64,000 nt of DNA from Treponema primitia ZAS-1 (GTDB lineage Bacteria; Spirochaetota; Spirochaetia; Treponematales; Breznakiellaceae): positions 49,905-113,904 of the forward strand of contig NZ_AEEA01000056.1 of the NCBI RefSeq assembly GCF_000297095.1, in the 5' to 3' direction. Positions 53,193 through 62,716 of this stretch are shown here, piece after piece. Within the stretch, counting starts at the first letter, position 1, and every line of letters starts with the position of its first letter. The notes below the pieces were generated by a model. That model made no database searches and had not been told where the DNA came from. It worked only from the letters and a program-made list of their open reading frames with translations. A program made the translations under genes and the position numbers.

Positions 53193-54140
53193 TTAAAAAA
53201 TCGCGTTTTCAGGGCTCATCTTACGCACCAAAAGGTTCGCCGATAAGACAAGAACAAACCCAACCAGGGCTTGATATAAGCCCGCCGCCGCAGACATCCC
53301 GAAATCACCGGTAGTCGCCATGGCATTGTACACATAGGTATCTATCACCATGGTTGAAGGGTAAAGCATCCCTGAATTCATGGTAGTCTGAAAGAAAAGC
53401 CCAAAGTCCGAATAAAATATTCTTCCCAGGGCCAGGAGGTTTAATATGATGATAAAAGGCTTCAGCATGGGAAGGGTAATGTAGCGAATTCTTTGCCAAT
53501 GGTTGGCTCCATCAACAATGGCAGCTTCGTAATAGGTCTGGTCAATACCACTAACGGCTGCAAGGTACATAACAGAATTATATCCAGCCCATTTCCATTG
53601 GCAAACCACTGTAAGGATGAGGGGCCAATATTTAGGCTGGCTGTACCAATCCACCGGCTGGAGTCCCAGCATGGGTAATATGGTTCTGTTTACGAGGCCT
53701 GAATCGTAGTTTAAGAAAGCATATACACAAGAAGCAATACCCACATAAGAAATAAAATAAGGGAGAAAAATGATGTTCTGATATACCTTTGCCAATTTTT
53801 TATTGGCAACCTCATTTATTATTATTGCAAAGAAAACAGCCAAAATTGTTCCGATGATCATGAACGCAAAGTTATAGAGAAGTGTATTCCGTGTTATCAA
53901 CCATGATGATCCTGACTTAAATAGGAATTCAAAATTGCGAAATCCGACCCAGGGACTCTCAATCAAATTCCTTATAAAACCCGGATAGGAGTACTTGATG
54001 TTCTTAAAGGCAATAACCGCCCCCAACATGGGTATATAGTTATTTATTATCAAAATCACTATGGCAGGCAGCATGAGCACAAAAAATGCCCGCCAACGCC
54101 AGAGCTTAAACAAAAATCCTTTGCGTTTTTTTGGCATCAT
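53193..54140 (-). CDS. ABC transporter permease, LplB type
   Basis: 315 residues, six membrane spans. The N-terminal FKNIKYSYPGFIRNLIESPWVGFRNFEFLF pattern is characteristic of LplB-like permeases. The coupling loop YYEAAIVDGANHWQRIRYITLPMLKP is clear. It starts 5 bp after the regulator gene, so the importer is translated from the regulator's transcript. Confidence 0.93.
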   Translation of the reverse strand: MMPKKRKGFLFKLWRWRAFFVLMLPAIVILIINNYIPMLGAVIAFKNIKYSYPGFIRNLIESPWVGFRNFEFLFKSGSSWLITRNTLLYNFAFMIIGTILAVFFAIIINEVANKKLAKVYQNIIFLPYFISYVGIASCVYAFLNYDSGLVNRTILPMLGLQPVDWYSQPKYWPLILTVVCQWKWAGYNSVMYLAAVSGIDQTYYEAAIVDGANHWQRIRYITLPMLKPFIIILNLLALGRIFYSDFGLFFQTTMNSGMLYPSTMVIDTYVYNAMATTGDFGMSAAAGLYQALVGFVLVLSANLLVRKMSPENAIF

Positions 54141-54145
54141 ATCAA

Positions 54146-55270
54146 TTACCCCTGTCTCCCAAATTGATTATTAACCATCCCTGAGGAGCCTCTGACAACC
54201 AGCTCTACCGGTAATATGGTCCGGCTTTTCCCAACATCACCCTGAATCCTTTCCAACAGTTTTTGCGCGCCTATTTCTCCGAGTTCCTGGAAATGTTGCC
54301 GTATGGTGGTAAGGTTTTCTTGTTTCGCATTTTGATTATCATCAAAGCCGGTCACTGATATATCTTCGGGCGCCCTGATACCTCTGCCTTTAAGATAGGC
54401 TAACACATCGACGCCAATCCGGTCATTGATGCATGCAAAGGCGGTAACTCCATTATTTTCAATCAGATTGTCCAAGGTTTGATACTGTAATTTTTCGCCC
54501 ATAAGGCACAGCCCTTCTTCAAAGGGTATATCGTTCTGTTTCAACGCCGCTTTATAGCCGGCCAACCGCTCTCTATGCACACAGGTGATGTGTTCCGGCG
54601 CTTCATTCGCCAGGATAGTATGCTCGGCCGCAACAAAGGCAATTTTCCGGTGCCCCTTCTGAATCAGGTGCTGGGTAATCTGACACATACCATCCATGTG
54701 ATAAGAAGAAACCACCGTACAAGGAAAATCATCGAACCAGCGGTCCAGCATCACCAGGGGTATACCCATGGCTTCCAATTCAGAAAGTTTACCCACATTT
54801 GCGTTCGGGTCAGTAGGAAATATCAAGACCCCTTCAACCTTGCTGCGAATACATTTGTCAATAATATCCACCTCAGAGGAGACATTCTTATTGCTGCATT
54901 CCAGCACCATGGAGTAACCGCCGGTGGCAAAAACCTCCTGAGCGCCGCTGATGATGTTGATGATCGTACTTTCCGTTTGTTCATAGTACATAACCACCAG
55001 GGCAACGATCCCCGTGTCCGCCGATTTGGGATGGACGAGTTCTCTGGCATTTGATTCTGCTACAAAGCTACCCTTTCCCTTGATGCGTACAACCTTGTTT
55101 TCGTATACCAGATCCGAAAGCGCCTTGCGTACCGTCATAATACTGAGCCCATAGAGCCTGCTGAGTTCATTTTCACTAGGGATACGGGCAGCGGACGTTA
55201 ATTCTCCATTTTTCATCTTTTTGAGCAGTTCTTCCTTAAGAAAAACATACTTGGGAACCTTAACTTCCAT
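54146..55270 (-). CDS. GntR/LacI-type regulator of the importer operon
   Basis: 374 residues. The N-terminal winged helix-turn-helix is GntR-like: RIPSENELSRLYGLSIMTVRKALSDLVYENKVVRIKGKGSF (about 29-69). The C-terminal part (about 85-365) is a periplasmic-binding-protein-like sugar sensor as in LacI and AraR. This domain pair is typical of AraR-like repressors that release DNA on binding a sugar. Start ATG has AAGGAG upstream. It leads the importer and mannosidase operon and has its own promoter at 55313-55340 with a small inverted repeat. Confidence 0.92.
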   Translation of the reverse strand: MEVKVPKYVFLKEELLKKMKNGELTSAARIPSENELSRLYGLSIMTVRKALSDLVYENKVVRIKGKGSFVAESNARELVHPKSADTGIVALVVMYYEQTESTIINIISGAQEVFATGGYSMVLECSNKNVSSEVDIIDKCIRSKVEGVLIFPTDPNANVGKLSELEAMGIPLVMLDRWFDDFPCTVVSSYHMDGMCQITQHLIQKGHRKIAFVAAEHTILANEAPEHITCVHRERLAGYKAALKQNDIPFEEGLCLMGEKLQYQTLDNLIENNGVTAFACINDRIGVDVLAYLKGRGIRAPEDISVTGFDDNQNAKQENLTTIRQHFQELGEIGAQKLLERIQGDVGKSRTILPVELVVRGSSGMVNNQFGRQG

Positions 55271-55312
55271 AGCCTAACTCCTTAAGTTCTACTACGAGGT
55301 ATATGGCTCTTA

Positions 55313-55340
55313 TTATACCATGTTTGATGGATTTGTCGAG
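55313..55340 (-). promoter_or_regulatory. Promoter of the GntR-type regulator operon
   Basis: On the minus strand TCGACA (55335-55340) and TATAAT (55313-55318) are spaced 16 bp. CCAT-GTTTG-ATGG (55319-55331) within the spacer is an inverted repeat that could be an operator for the regulator itself. Confidence 0.6.
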
Positions 55341-55431
55341 AAAAAAGAATTTAAATTTGGAAAATAACTATTTTTCCTGAAATTTTAACCAGTAAAGAAA
55401 AACATAAAATAGTAGAGATATACCTAGTATA

Positions 55432-56478
55432 CTAAGTTCTGAATTTCTCCCCCCGAAATTCCCTCGCCGCCCTGTTCATGGCCAAATAATTTGCCGCAGG
55501 AACATAGGGCGCAATAGAATTGCCGGAACCAAGGGCAAATCCGCAGCGCTTTGATGCGTAGGCACAGGTTTCCTTGACCAGTTCGGCGATCTGTTTTTCA
55601 TCCTCCCTGACCAGATGATCCATGTCGATACCGCCAAATAGTGCAATCCTGTCGCCGTAGGTATCAACCCAGTAGGGGAAGGGGGCAATCTGATCTTCGT
55701 TTGAATGTTTCGCGTTTATCCCAATCCCTATCAAATCATCCATAACTGGGAATATTTTACCGCAGCAATGGAGAACAAAGGGGTGTTGGTTGCCATGCAC
55801 CACGTTTATTACCCGCTTATAGGCGGGTAATATATGTTCGCGGATATCATCCGGGGACAGCAGGGTACTGGTTTTATATCCTAAATCATCCCCAAAGCGC
55901 ATAATACAATAGGCGTTGGAAAAGGTTTGTATAAAATCTTTCCATATTTGTTCTATAACATCGCCCATTTTTTGAAAGAGTAATGGAAATAATTCCTCGT
56001 CCTCATATTTCATGATACATAATTTTTCATAGCCCACAATGTCCTGGATACATTCAAAAACACCGTTCCCCGGTCCACCTACCCCTTTCATCCCCGCAGG
56101 AAGATTATTGCTAAATGCCTGAAACAGGGGATAATATTTTTCTTTGAATAATTCGGGAACCTTCTCCCAGGGATACTTATTAAAATCCTCCATAGTGTGA
56201 ACTGACCCCGGTTCGTGTCCGTACAAAGCCTTGTTTCCCGGCAACACATCGGAGATAATACACTCGAACGGTATGGCGTCATACCCCATATCTTCAAAAA
56301 AATTATTGTATATCCTGAAATATTCATTCAGCTCCGGTTTACCACCGTTGATCAGATCGGAAAATTTTTTATTAATAATATCTTCAATCACATTATTTGC
56401 TACAATATGATCATATAAAGATACCCACCCGCTTTGTTTATTTCTAACCGCGTCGACAATTCTCGTATAATCACCCAT
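55432..56478 (-). CDS. URO-D family protein, paralogue 3
   Basis: 348 residues of the URO-D-like TIM-barrel family. FGDDLGYKTSTLLSPDD and FVLHCCGKIFPVMDDL (His-Cys-Cys) are the key motifs; IALFGGIDMDHLVREDE resembles the segment in the others. It is the last gene of the first importer operon, about 91 bp before the regulator's promoter, and is preceded by paralogue 4. It is one of four such genes in 9.2 kb, all of unknown reaction. Confidence 0.87.
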   Translation of the reverse strand: MGDYTRIVDAVRNKQSGWVSLYDHIVANNVIEDIINKKFSDLINGGKPELNEYFRIYNNFFEDMGYDAIPFECIISDVLPGNKALYGHEPGSVHTMEDFNKYPWEKVPELFKEKYYPLFQAFSNNLPAGMKGVGGPGNGVFECIQDIVGYEKLCIMKYEDEELFPLLFQKMGDVIEQIWKDFIQTFSNAYCIMRFGDDLGYKTSTLLSPDDIREHILPAYKRVINVVHGNQHPFVLHCCGKIFPVMDDLIGIGINAKHSNEDQIAPFPYWVDTYGDRIALFGGIDMDHLVREDEKQIAELVKETCAYASKRCGFALGSGNSIAPYVPAANYLAMNRAAREFRGEKFRT

Positions 56479-56512
56479 AATTTAGCATCCTTCTCTTATT
56501 ATCTATTGGTCG

Positions 56513-57757
56513 TTAACAAAAATCCCGAACAGCCTTAAACATCTCCACTACATTGACCGGGGGAATATCCGCAAGGATATTGTGGACCTGCTGGAAAATA
56601 AAGCCCCCACCATTGTTCAGGATCTCCAGGTTCTTCTTCACGTGGGGCCCTATCTCGCTAGGCTTTCCCTGGGGAAGCATCCTACGGGTATCACAGCCGC
56701 CGCCCCAAAGGGTCAGCTTGCCGTAAAGTTCCTTTTTTAAGTCCTCCAGGGCCATATCTTTGCAGGTAAACTGTACCGGATTAATGGCGTCAAGACCAGC
56801 GTCAGCCAAGAGGGGCATTAAGGGACGGACGCCGCCGCAGCAGTGGAGACAGATCTTCATTGCCGGGAAGCGTTCATGGATATAGGACCACATTTTCTTT
56901 TCCCGCGGGTAAAAGAAATCCATGTACACTTCCGGTGAAAACTGGGGACCACCCTGGGTACCCATATCATCTCCAAAACCGATCACATCAATGTAATCCC
57001 CCACCGAATCAAGGTAGGCCTTCAGGTTGACCATGTGCCTATCCAACAATACATCTAAAAATTTGTGTATCCGCTCGGGGTTTGCCAAAAGATCGCAGAG
57101 CAGATTATCCATGCGGAATATATATTGGGCGGTTTCCACCAGATTACCACCAAAGATACCGTAAATTGCCCGATCAGTTTTTCCCCTGGTGGCAGCGGCA
57201 ATTTCACGCAGCTCCCGGGCGCCGGCGGGGGTCTTAAAATCTATTGGCATGGGCGGACTGGGAACCATGAGCCACATCACATCGTTTTGTATATCATCGT
57301 AATCGGAAAAATCATCCTTTTCATCATCATTAGCCAGGGGATATAGGGCCTGTTCAAAATAGTAACAACCCTGCGGCTGCTTGCCGACAATGGTCCCCTT
57401 AGAATTATAGATAAAACTACCGTTTCCCTGGCGGCGCACATCAACACAGACCGGAACCTTACAGGGGGTACCATCTTCAAGTTCCCAGTCCTTCCAGTAT
57501 TCCGGTTTTTTATCAAAGTCGCAGCCAAGCTGAAAGGTGTCCACATCGAATTTATCGAGTACATCCTGTTCAACAATAGCAAGCTGCTGGATAATATCGT
57601 ATATATACAGCGGACTTGGAGGAAGGTCCAGATATTTGCGTAAATTTTGATACGCTATTACATTAATGCCGCTGGATCGATGGGCATTAAAGTCTATGGG
57701 TACCCGATCGGGCTGTTTAAAATTCAAGGAAGCCATTACCCTTTCTCTGCTTGTCAT
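56513..57757 (-). CDS. URO-D family protein, paralogue 4 (long form)
   Basis: 414 residues, about 70 longer than the other three, with an insert rich in Asp/Glu near 145-165 (NDDEKDDFSDYDD). Family motifs: GFGDDMGTQGGPQFSPEVY, CLHCCGGVRPLMPLL and LTLWGGGCDTRRMLPQG. The Cys in GGGCD is not found in the other copies, giving a possible extra metal ligand as in MtaA-type enzymes. It follows the two permease genes of the first importer operon. Confidence 0.87.
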   Translation of the reverse strand: MTSRERVMASLNFKQPDRVPIDFNAHRSSGINVIAYQNLRKYLDLPPSPLYIYDIIQQLAIVEQDVLDKFDVDTFQLGCDFDKKPEYWKDWELEDGTPCKVPVCVDVRRQGNGSFIYNSKGTIVGKQPQGCYYFEQALYPLANDDEKDDFSDYDDIQNDVMWLMVPSPPMPIDFKTPAGARELREIAAATRGKTDRAIYGIFGGNLVETAQYIFRMDNLLCDLLANPERIHKFLDVLLDRHMVNLKAYLDSVGDYIDVIGFGDDMGTQGGPQFSPEVYMDFFYPREKKMWSYIHERFPAMKICLHCCGGVRPLMPLLADAGLDAINPVQFTCKDMALEDLKKELYGKLTLWGGGCDTRRMLPQGKPSEIGPHVKKNLEILNNGGGFIFQQVHNILADIPPVNVVEMFKAVRDFC

Positions 57758-57795
57758 TGTTTAATCCTCCTATAACTATAAGAACACATTTATTT

Positions 57796-58635
57796 CTATT
57801 CAGTAAGACCGGACTGCATGGTAAATCCCTTAATAAAATACTTTCGTAAAACAATAAATAATAATACGGTGGGGATGGATGTAAAAATTACTCCGGCCAT
57901 CATAACGGGAATTTTTCCTCCACCGGTACCGGTAGACTGGGCTACCGCCACCATGATGGGTCTGACCTTTTCGCTTGAAGAAAGGATCATGCCAAAGAGC
58001 AGATCATTCCAAATCCACATTCCCTGAAATAATGCTACCACCGCGGTGGGCGCTTTTAACTGGGGCAGATAAATACGAAAAAATATTCCCACCGGCCCGC
58101 ATCCGTCTATCATGGCTGCCTGCATGATCTGATTATCCATGTTCAGAAAATAACCGCGGTACAAAAATGTTGCAAATGGGGTACATATGGCGGAATACAA
58201 CAGTATCATGCCGAACTTGGTGTTATAGATGTTCAAAAAATTGTAGGTGCGCATTAATGGTATGAGGTAGAGCTGAAAGGGAAAAATAGTGCCGCTATAA
58301 ATAAGCAAAAAGATAAAAAAACTGCCCCTGGGACGAAGTTTAGTAACCGCAAACGCCGCGGTAGATGAAAGGATAACGCAGAAGAAAACGCCGCTAATAG
58401 AATAGATCAGTGAATTCAAAAAGTTTATTTGCAAGCGATAATAGGTAAAAACTTCTTTTAAATTGTTTAGTATATAAAAACTTTTTGGCGGCTCATAGAA
58501 TTTGGTATTTAGATATTCCGCCGGTGTTTTAAAAGCAACCATCAGGGTGGAAACAATGGGCAACAGCCAAATTAAACAGAGGACTATTAAAAAGAGGTAC
58601 ACTAAAATGCCGACAGCCGGATTTTTTCGTTTCAT
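57796..58635 (-). CDS. ABC sugar transporter permease, MalG type
   Basis: 279 residues, six membrane spans. The coupling loop is IMQAAMIDGCGPVGIFFRIYLPQLKA (about 170-195). It follows the MalF-type gene by 17 bp and is part of the binding protein-permease-permease-URO-D operon. Confidence 0.93.
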   Translation of the reverse strand: MKRKNPAVGILVYLFLIVLCLIWLLPIVSTLMVAFKTPAEYLNTKFYEPPKSFYILNNLKEVFTYYRLQINFLNSLIYSISGVFFCVILSSTAAFAVTKLRPRGSFFIFLLIYSGTIFPFQLYLIPLMRTYNFLNIYNTKFGMILLYSAICTPFATFLYRGYFLNMDNQIMQAAMIDGCGPVGIFFRIYLPQLKAPTAVVALFQGMWIWNDLLFGMILSSSEKVRPIMVAVAQSTGTGGGKIPVMMAGVIFTSIPTVLLFIVLRKYFIKGFTMQSGLTE

Positions 58636-58652
58636 TTTACCGCCCTCCCCTT

Positions 58653-59540
58653 CTATTTATTATCCGCATGATCCACTGCGGAGGTTGTTTTCATATAGAT
58701 AGCGGTAATCGGCAGGATGAGCAGGGTAAGAAATACTCCGATAGCCGCGCCATAGCCCTGGTGGTTACGCTGAAAACTTTCGACAAACATACTCACCGCC
58801 AGAGTTTCCGAGGAACGCACCGGGCCGCCCCGGGTCATGATATAGATGAGGTCAAAGGCCTTGAAGGAGTTGACAATGGCCATACCAACCACAACGGTGG
58901 TGATTGGCTTAAGCATGGGAAAGGTAACGTAGATAAATGTTTTCCACCTATTGCAGCCGTCAATACGGGAAGCTTCAATCTGTTCCGCAGGTATTGAGGT
59001 GAGGCCCATAAGAAACATCACCAGATTTCCCCCAAGCTGCTGCCAGCTCCAGGCAATAAGCAGGGAAATGTTATTGGTAGGAACCTTATACAGCCAATCA
59101 ACTTTTACATTGATTCCCAGGAGCCGCAGGCACTCATTCAACACACCGTATTCTTTTGAATACATGTACCACCAGATTGCTCCAACAGAAACAAAGGAAA
59201 TAGCCAGGGGCATAAAAAACACCGACTTGATAAGGGTTTCTCCCTTAATACCATTTACAAATACTGCCACCAGGAGACCGGCGCCTACAGAAAATACAAT
59301 GGTAAAGGCTACCCATATAAGCGAATTCAACACGGAACGAAGAAAATTACTATCGAGAAACATATGGACGTAATTGTTGAAACCGACAAATTTCATTGCC
59401 GAAAGGCCGTCACTTTCGAACAGGCTGAGGTATATGTTTTGGAACATGGGAATGATAAACATAACGGTTACTACAAAAACTGCCGGGAAAGCAAAAATAT
59501 AACCCCATCGATGAAATAGTTTATTCAAAATCTGCTCCAA
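58653..59540 (-). CDS. ABC sugar transporter permease, MalF type
   Basis: 295 residues, six membrane spans, with coupling loop IEASRIDGCNRWKTFIYVTFPMLKP (about 189-213). It pairs with the MalG-type gene downstream and lies 80 bp after the binding-protein gene. Confidence 0.93.
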   Translation of the reverse strand: MEQILNKLFHRWGYIFAFPAVFVVTVMFIIPMFQNIYLSLFESDGLSAMKFVGFNNYVHMFLDSNFLRSVLNSLIWVAFTIVFSVGAGLLVAVFVNGIKGETLIKSVFFMPLAISFVSVGAIWWYMYSKEYGVLNECLRLLGINVKVDWLYKVPTNNISLLIAWSWQQLGGNLVMFLMGLTSIPAEQIEASRIDGCNRWKTFIYVTFPMLKPITTVVVGMAIVNSFKAFDLIYIMTRGGPVRSSETLAVSMFVESFQRNHQGYGAAIGVFLTLLILPITAIYMKTTSAVDHADNK

Positions 59541-59620
59541 ACTTTTAGTGATTAATAATACCGGAGGGATGCGGCGCTTACCACAGTACCCTCCGGCATT
59601 ACTTTTACTACAATGCGGCG

Positions 59621-60883
59621 CTATTTAAAATAGGCATCGCAGAGTTTTTGAATATCCGCGCAAATAGCCTGCGGGTTTGCGGGGCTTACAATAAATTCCT
59701 GGAATTTAGCGTTAACCTGCAGCATAAGTTCCGTTGGCATATTTTCCCAGAAACGGGTAAGGGTAATGTAATTACCATCCACAATTTCTTTTTGTATGGC
59801 CTGCTGCATGGGAGACAGGAACGAGGTATCGGATTTGGAATTCACCGGGAAGCTTCCCACCTGCTTTGCCAGGAAGGTATTACCCACGGGACTCATGAAA
59901 TAATCCACCGCCTTCATTGCCGCGTCCAGATGGGGTGCGTTCTTAGCAACCAGGATCGGCGAGGGTTCCAGGATCGCCCGGTTTTTGCCGTCCTTAGTTT
60001 TAATGAAGAAGAAACCAATTTTGCTTTCCGGCACGCCTGTGTCAATAAGGTTGGTCTTTAAGAACCAGGTACCGCCAATGATCATGGCAAGCTGATTGTC
60101 GTTAAAGAGCCGGGGCACATCACTGAAGTAGTTGACCGATGGATCGGTAAAGTAGCCTTTGTCGATCATGTCCTTCCAGGTAGTGAAGATTCCCACCGCC
60201 GCAGGATCGGTCCATTTCTTTTTGCCTGTACAGAGGTCATTGTACAGTTGGGGATCCACGGAGCCGGCAATTTCTTCAAAGGTAATGAAGGCAGGCCATT
60301 CGTCAACGATGGTCTGCTGCAGCGGGGTCTTACCCGCCGCTTTGATCTTGGCGCAGTTGGAAATAAATTCATCCCAGGTCGCCGGTGCATTTAAGCCAAG
60401 CTGGGAATAGATTTCCTTGTTGTAGTACACCAGCCAGTATTCCACCCCCCAGGGCAGCGCATATTGTTGTCCGTCAATGGTATACATATCCCGGATACCC
60501 TGGGAATAATCCGCCTTGTACTTATCCCAAACAGCGGAAGTGGGCGCCAGGAGTCCGTTTTTCTGCAGATCCTGAATCCACGCACCGGCCCACCAAGAAA
60601 AGAGATCCGGCGCCGAGTTGGTCGGCAATGCCGAGCGGGTTGCTGCGGTGTACACGTCGGTGGAAGGATATCCAACCGGTTCAAGACTAATGCCGGTCGC
60701 CGCTTTCAGATCCTGGCCTGCCTTGACAAAATAGGGATGGTAGTCCGGCGCCCCTGTTTTATCATGGGTAATCGTGATAGAACTTGCCTCACCTGAACCG
60801 CCCTTTTGACCGCCCGCCGAAACTGCTGTAATAGTTCCTGTTAGCAGCATCACTGCTGCCAATACCGTTACAATCTTTTTCAT
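59621..60883 (-). CDS. Extracellular solute-binding protein, family 1 (sugar ABC)
   Basis: 420 residues. Signal peptide MKKIVTVLAAVMLLTGTITAVSA, then GGQKGG without a lipobox Cys. The family-1 sugar-binding pattern is seen in PDLFSWWAGAWIQDLQKNGLL and ALPWGVEYWLVYYNKEIY. GAGGGAGT precedes the start. It is the first gene of the importer operon with the two permeases and URO-D paralogues 4 and 3. Confidence 0.92.
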   Translation of the reverse strand: MKKIVTVLAAVMLLTGTITAVSAGGQKGGSGEASSITITHDKTGAPDYHPYFVKAGQDLKAATGISLEPVGYPSTDVYTAATRSALPTNSAPDLFSWWAGAWIQDLQKNGLLAPTSAVWDKYKADYSQGIRDMYTIDGQQYALPWGVEYWLVYYNKEIYSQLGLNAPATWDEFISNCAKIKAAGKTPLQQTIVDEWPAFITFEEIAGSVDPQLYNDLCTGKKKWTDPAAVGIFTTWKDMIDKGYFTDPSVNYFSDVPRLFNDNQLAMIIGGTWFLKTNLIDTGVPESKIGFFFIKTKDGKNRAILEPSPILVAKNAPHLDAAMKAVDYFMSPVGNTFLAKQVGSFPVNSKSDTSFLSPMQQAIQKEIVDGNYITLTRFWENMPTELMLQVNAKFQEFIVSPANPQAICADIQKLCDAYFK

Positions 60884-61418
60884 TTTTACTCCCTCTCAAT
60901 ATTAATTAAGCACAAGCTGTGCTTTTTACTAAATTAATCTTCCGTCCAAAATAGGACCATGGCATTAACCAGAGCAATTTTCAGACAACGGATAGGGCGA
61001 TCAATCCCTTTCAACAACTACTCCACCCATCAAACCCGCCAAACCAGGGATTTATTCCGTGTTATACAAAGAGAAACGCCTTAACAATTTTATCATAATA
61101 AAAAACATAAAAAATGGTACCATGGGAATATTGAGCTGTCAATCAATTTTTTTTCAATATAATGCATTATTTTTCAAATGGCAGGTACCGCAATTTCCCC
61201 CTATCCCCATTGAGGAATCCCTGATTATCAGCTTCCCCGGGATGCTCACTGTTTTTGGTTCGCTGAGCCCGTATGGAGCATCCGTTTCAAAGGCCGTATG
61301 GGTACATGAAATTTATTTGCAACTAGTAGAACTGTGGCGTAAAAAAACAAATATGGACGGTTTTTTACTATGAATGACTGGCGTTCACAGCGAAGCTTGC
61401 TGATAAATCCCGCTGCCC
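60884..61418. promoter_or_regulatory. Gene-free region with promoter of the importer operon
   Basis: No convincing gene is seen in this 535-bp gap; a 104-residue plus-strand frame inside it has no recognisable features. On the minus strand TTGACA (61137-61142) and TACCAT (61114-61119) with 17-bp spacing form a promoter for the binding-protein operon. ATGGTACCAT (61114-61123), a 10-bp palindrome, covers the -10 and is a likely operator. The resulting leader is about 220 nt. Confidence 0.6.
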
Positions 61419-62552
61419 TTAGTGCCCCGCAGTTTCCTGAATAACCCTCAGGGTTTTTTCCGCACAGCGATCCCAGGAGAATGCTTCTACCCGCTTGAGT
61501 CCCTGGCTGCGGCATTCCAGGTAAGTGTCCCGGTTGGTGCTCATGGTAACCATACGATCCGCCATATCCTCCGGACTGGTGGGGTCGAAATACAGGGCGG
61601 CGTGTTCCGCCACTTCCGGCAGGGCCGCGGACCGTGAACAGGCCACGGGTACCCCTGAAGCCATGGCTTCCAGTACCCCTAAACCGCCTCCCTCATACAG
61701 GGAGGGAACCACCACCATATCGGCGCCGGAATAGAGCTCAGGGAGATTTTTTGCCGGAAAATGGCCGGTAAAAAAGATATCACCCCGATATTTGCTCAAA
61801 GCCCCGGCGTTCTTGATAATATCCGCACGGTTGCTGTCCGAACCGGCCAGGACCAGGCGGTGGGGGAACCGGGTTCGTTCCTTAAAAATATCAAAGGCCT
61901 TGATAAGCCGGACATGGTTCTTAACGGGATGATCCAGCCGGGAAACGCAGAGTATGTAGGGACGGCGGAAACTGAAGGGCTGGATCAGTACCACGCTTTC
62001 CTCGTTTTGGGGCCGGGGGTAAAAAACCGATAGATCAATCCCGTTGGGAATCACATCAACCAAAGATTCCTTGACCCCCATCCGCTCAACCAACTCCTGT
62101 TTAACCCATTGGCTTACCGCAATGATCCGGTCCAGATGGCGCAGAGCCCGGGGGAGACCTATGCGGAGTATCATCCCCAAATGTTCCCGGACACCCCGCC
62201 TTCCCCAATAGGCCGCCATATCATGAACCACCCCAATACTTGGGCAGGGGGAACCCTGGGGCAGCTGCTTATGGGCAGCGGGGAAGAAACAGGCATTGTA
62301 CTTCCGCTGTGCCGCAAATTCCGGGTACTTATGAATATGCCAGATGGTATTGGCGGTATTGCCGTTGAAATGACATTTTGAAATAAATTCCAGGTCCGGA
62401 GCGGTTTCTGTATAGGCATAACGGTCATAATCCCATCCAAAGAGCTCATAGAGGTCACCGGAGGGAGGAATTCGTTTTAATATTTGGGAAAGATATACAC
62501 CGACCCCGGATGTCCCGCCGTCGCAGTTAAAGGTGTCGATACCAACCTTCAT
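61419..62552 (-). CDS. Glycosyltransferase, GT4-like
   Basis: 377 residues. The N-terminus VGIDTFNCDGGTSGVGVYL and the C-terminal VVPSLYEGGGLGVLEAMASGVPVACS fit GT-B glycosyltransferases of family 4; E-x7-E is seen in EGGGLGVLE. It would transfer a sugar from a nucleotide donor to an unknown acceptor, such as a lipid or polysaccharide. Start ATG has AGAGGT upstream. It is divergent from nrdR and has no obvious pathway neighbours. Confidence 0.9.
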   Translation of the reverse strand: MKVGIDTFNCDGGTSGVGVYLSQILKRIPPSGDLYELFGWDYDRYAYTETAPDLEFISKCHFNGNTANTIWHIHKYPEFAAQRKYNACFFPAAHKQLPQGSPCPSIGVVHDMAAYWGRRGVREHLGMILRIGLPRALRHLDRIIAVSQWVKQELVERMGVKESLVDVIPNGIDLSVFYPRPQNEESVVLIQPFSFRRPYILCVSRLDHPVKNHVRLIKAFDIFKERTRFPHRLVLAGSDSNRADIIKNAGALSKYRGDIFFTGHFPAKNLPELYSGADMVVVPSLYEGGGLGVLEAMASGVPVACSRSAALPEVAEHAALYFDPTSPEDMADRMVTMSTNRDTYLECRSQGLKRVEAFSWDRCAEKTLRVIQETAGH

Positions 62553-62626
62553 TATACATACCTCTATGGTATATTCTAACGGAAAATTTATTTTTAAGAT
62601 ATTCCTTTTTTCCCACCCTTTTCCAC

Positions 62627-62701
62627 TTGCGACACAATGTATAGCGTGATATAATGTTATATAAAGAATTGTGCGCTATAGGTGTAACGCTATATATAGC
62701 C
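62627..62701 (+). promoter_or_regulatory. nrdR promoter with NrdR-box-like sites
   Basis: TTGCGA (62627-62632) and TATAAT (62650-62655) are spaced 17 bp. Within the spacer, ACACAATGTATAGCGT (62632-62647) fits the NrdR-box consensus (ACACWATATATWGTGT, as recalled) at about 14 of 16 positions. A second, weaker site, AACGCTATATATAGCC, is at 62686-62701, 54 bp on and just before the gene. The arrangement suggests that NrdR represses its own gene. Confidence 0.65.
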
Positions 62702-62716
62702 CCATTGAGGTAGGAT

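Noticed and set aside
61059..61373. 104-residue plus-strand reading frame in the gap before the glycosyltransferase
   Set aside because: No ribosome site, no recognisable domain, and it overlaps the minus-strand promoter and palindrome of the importer operon.
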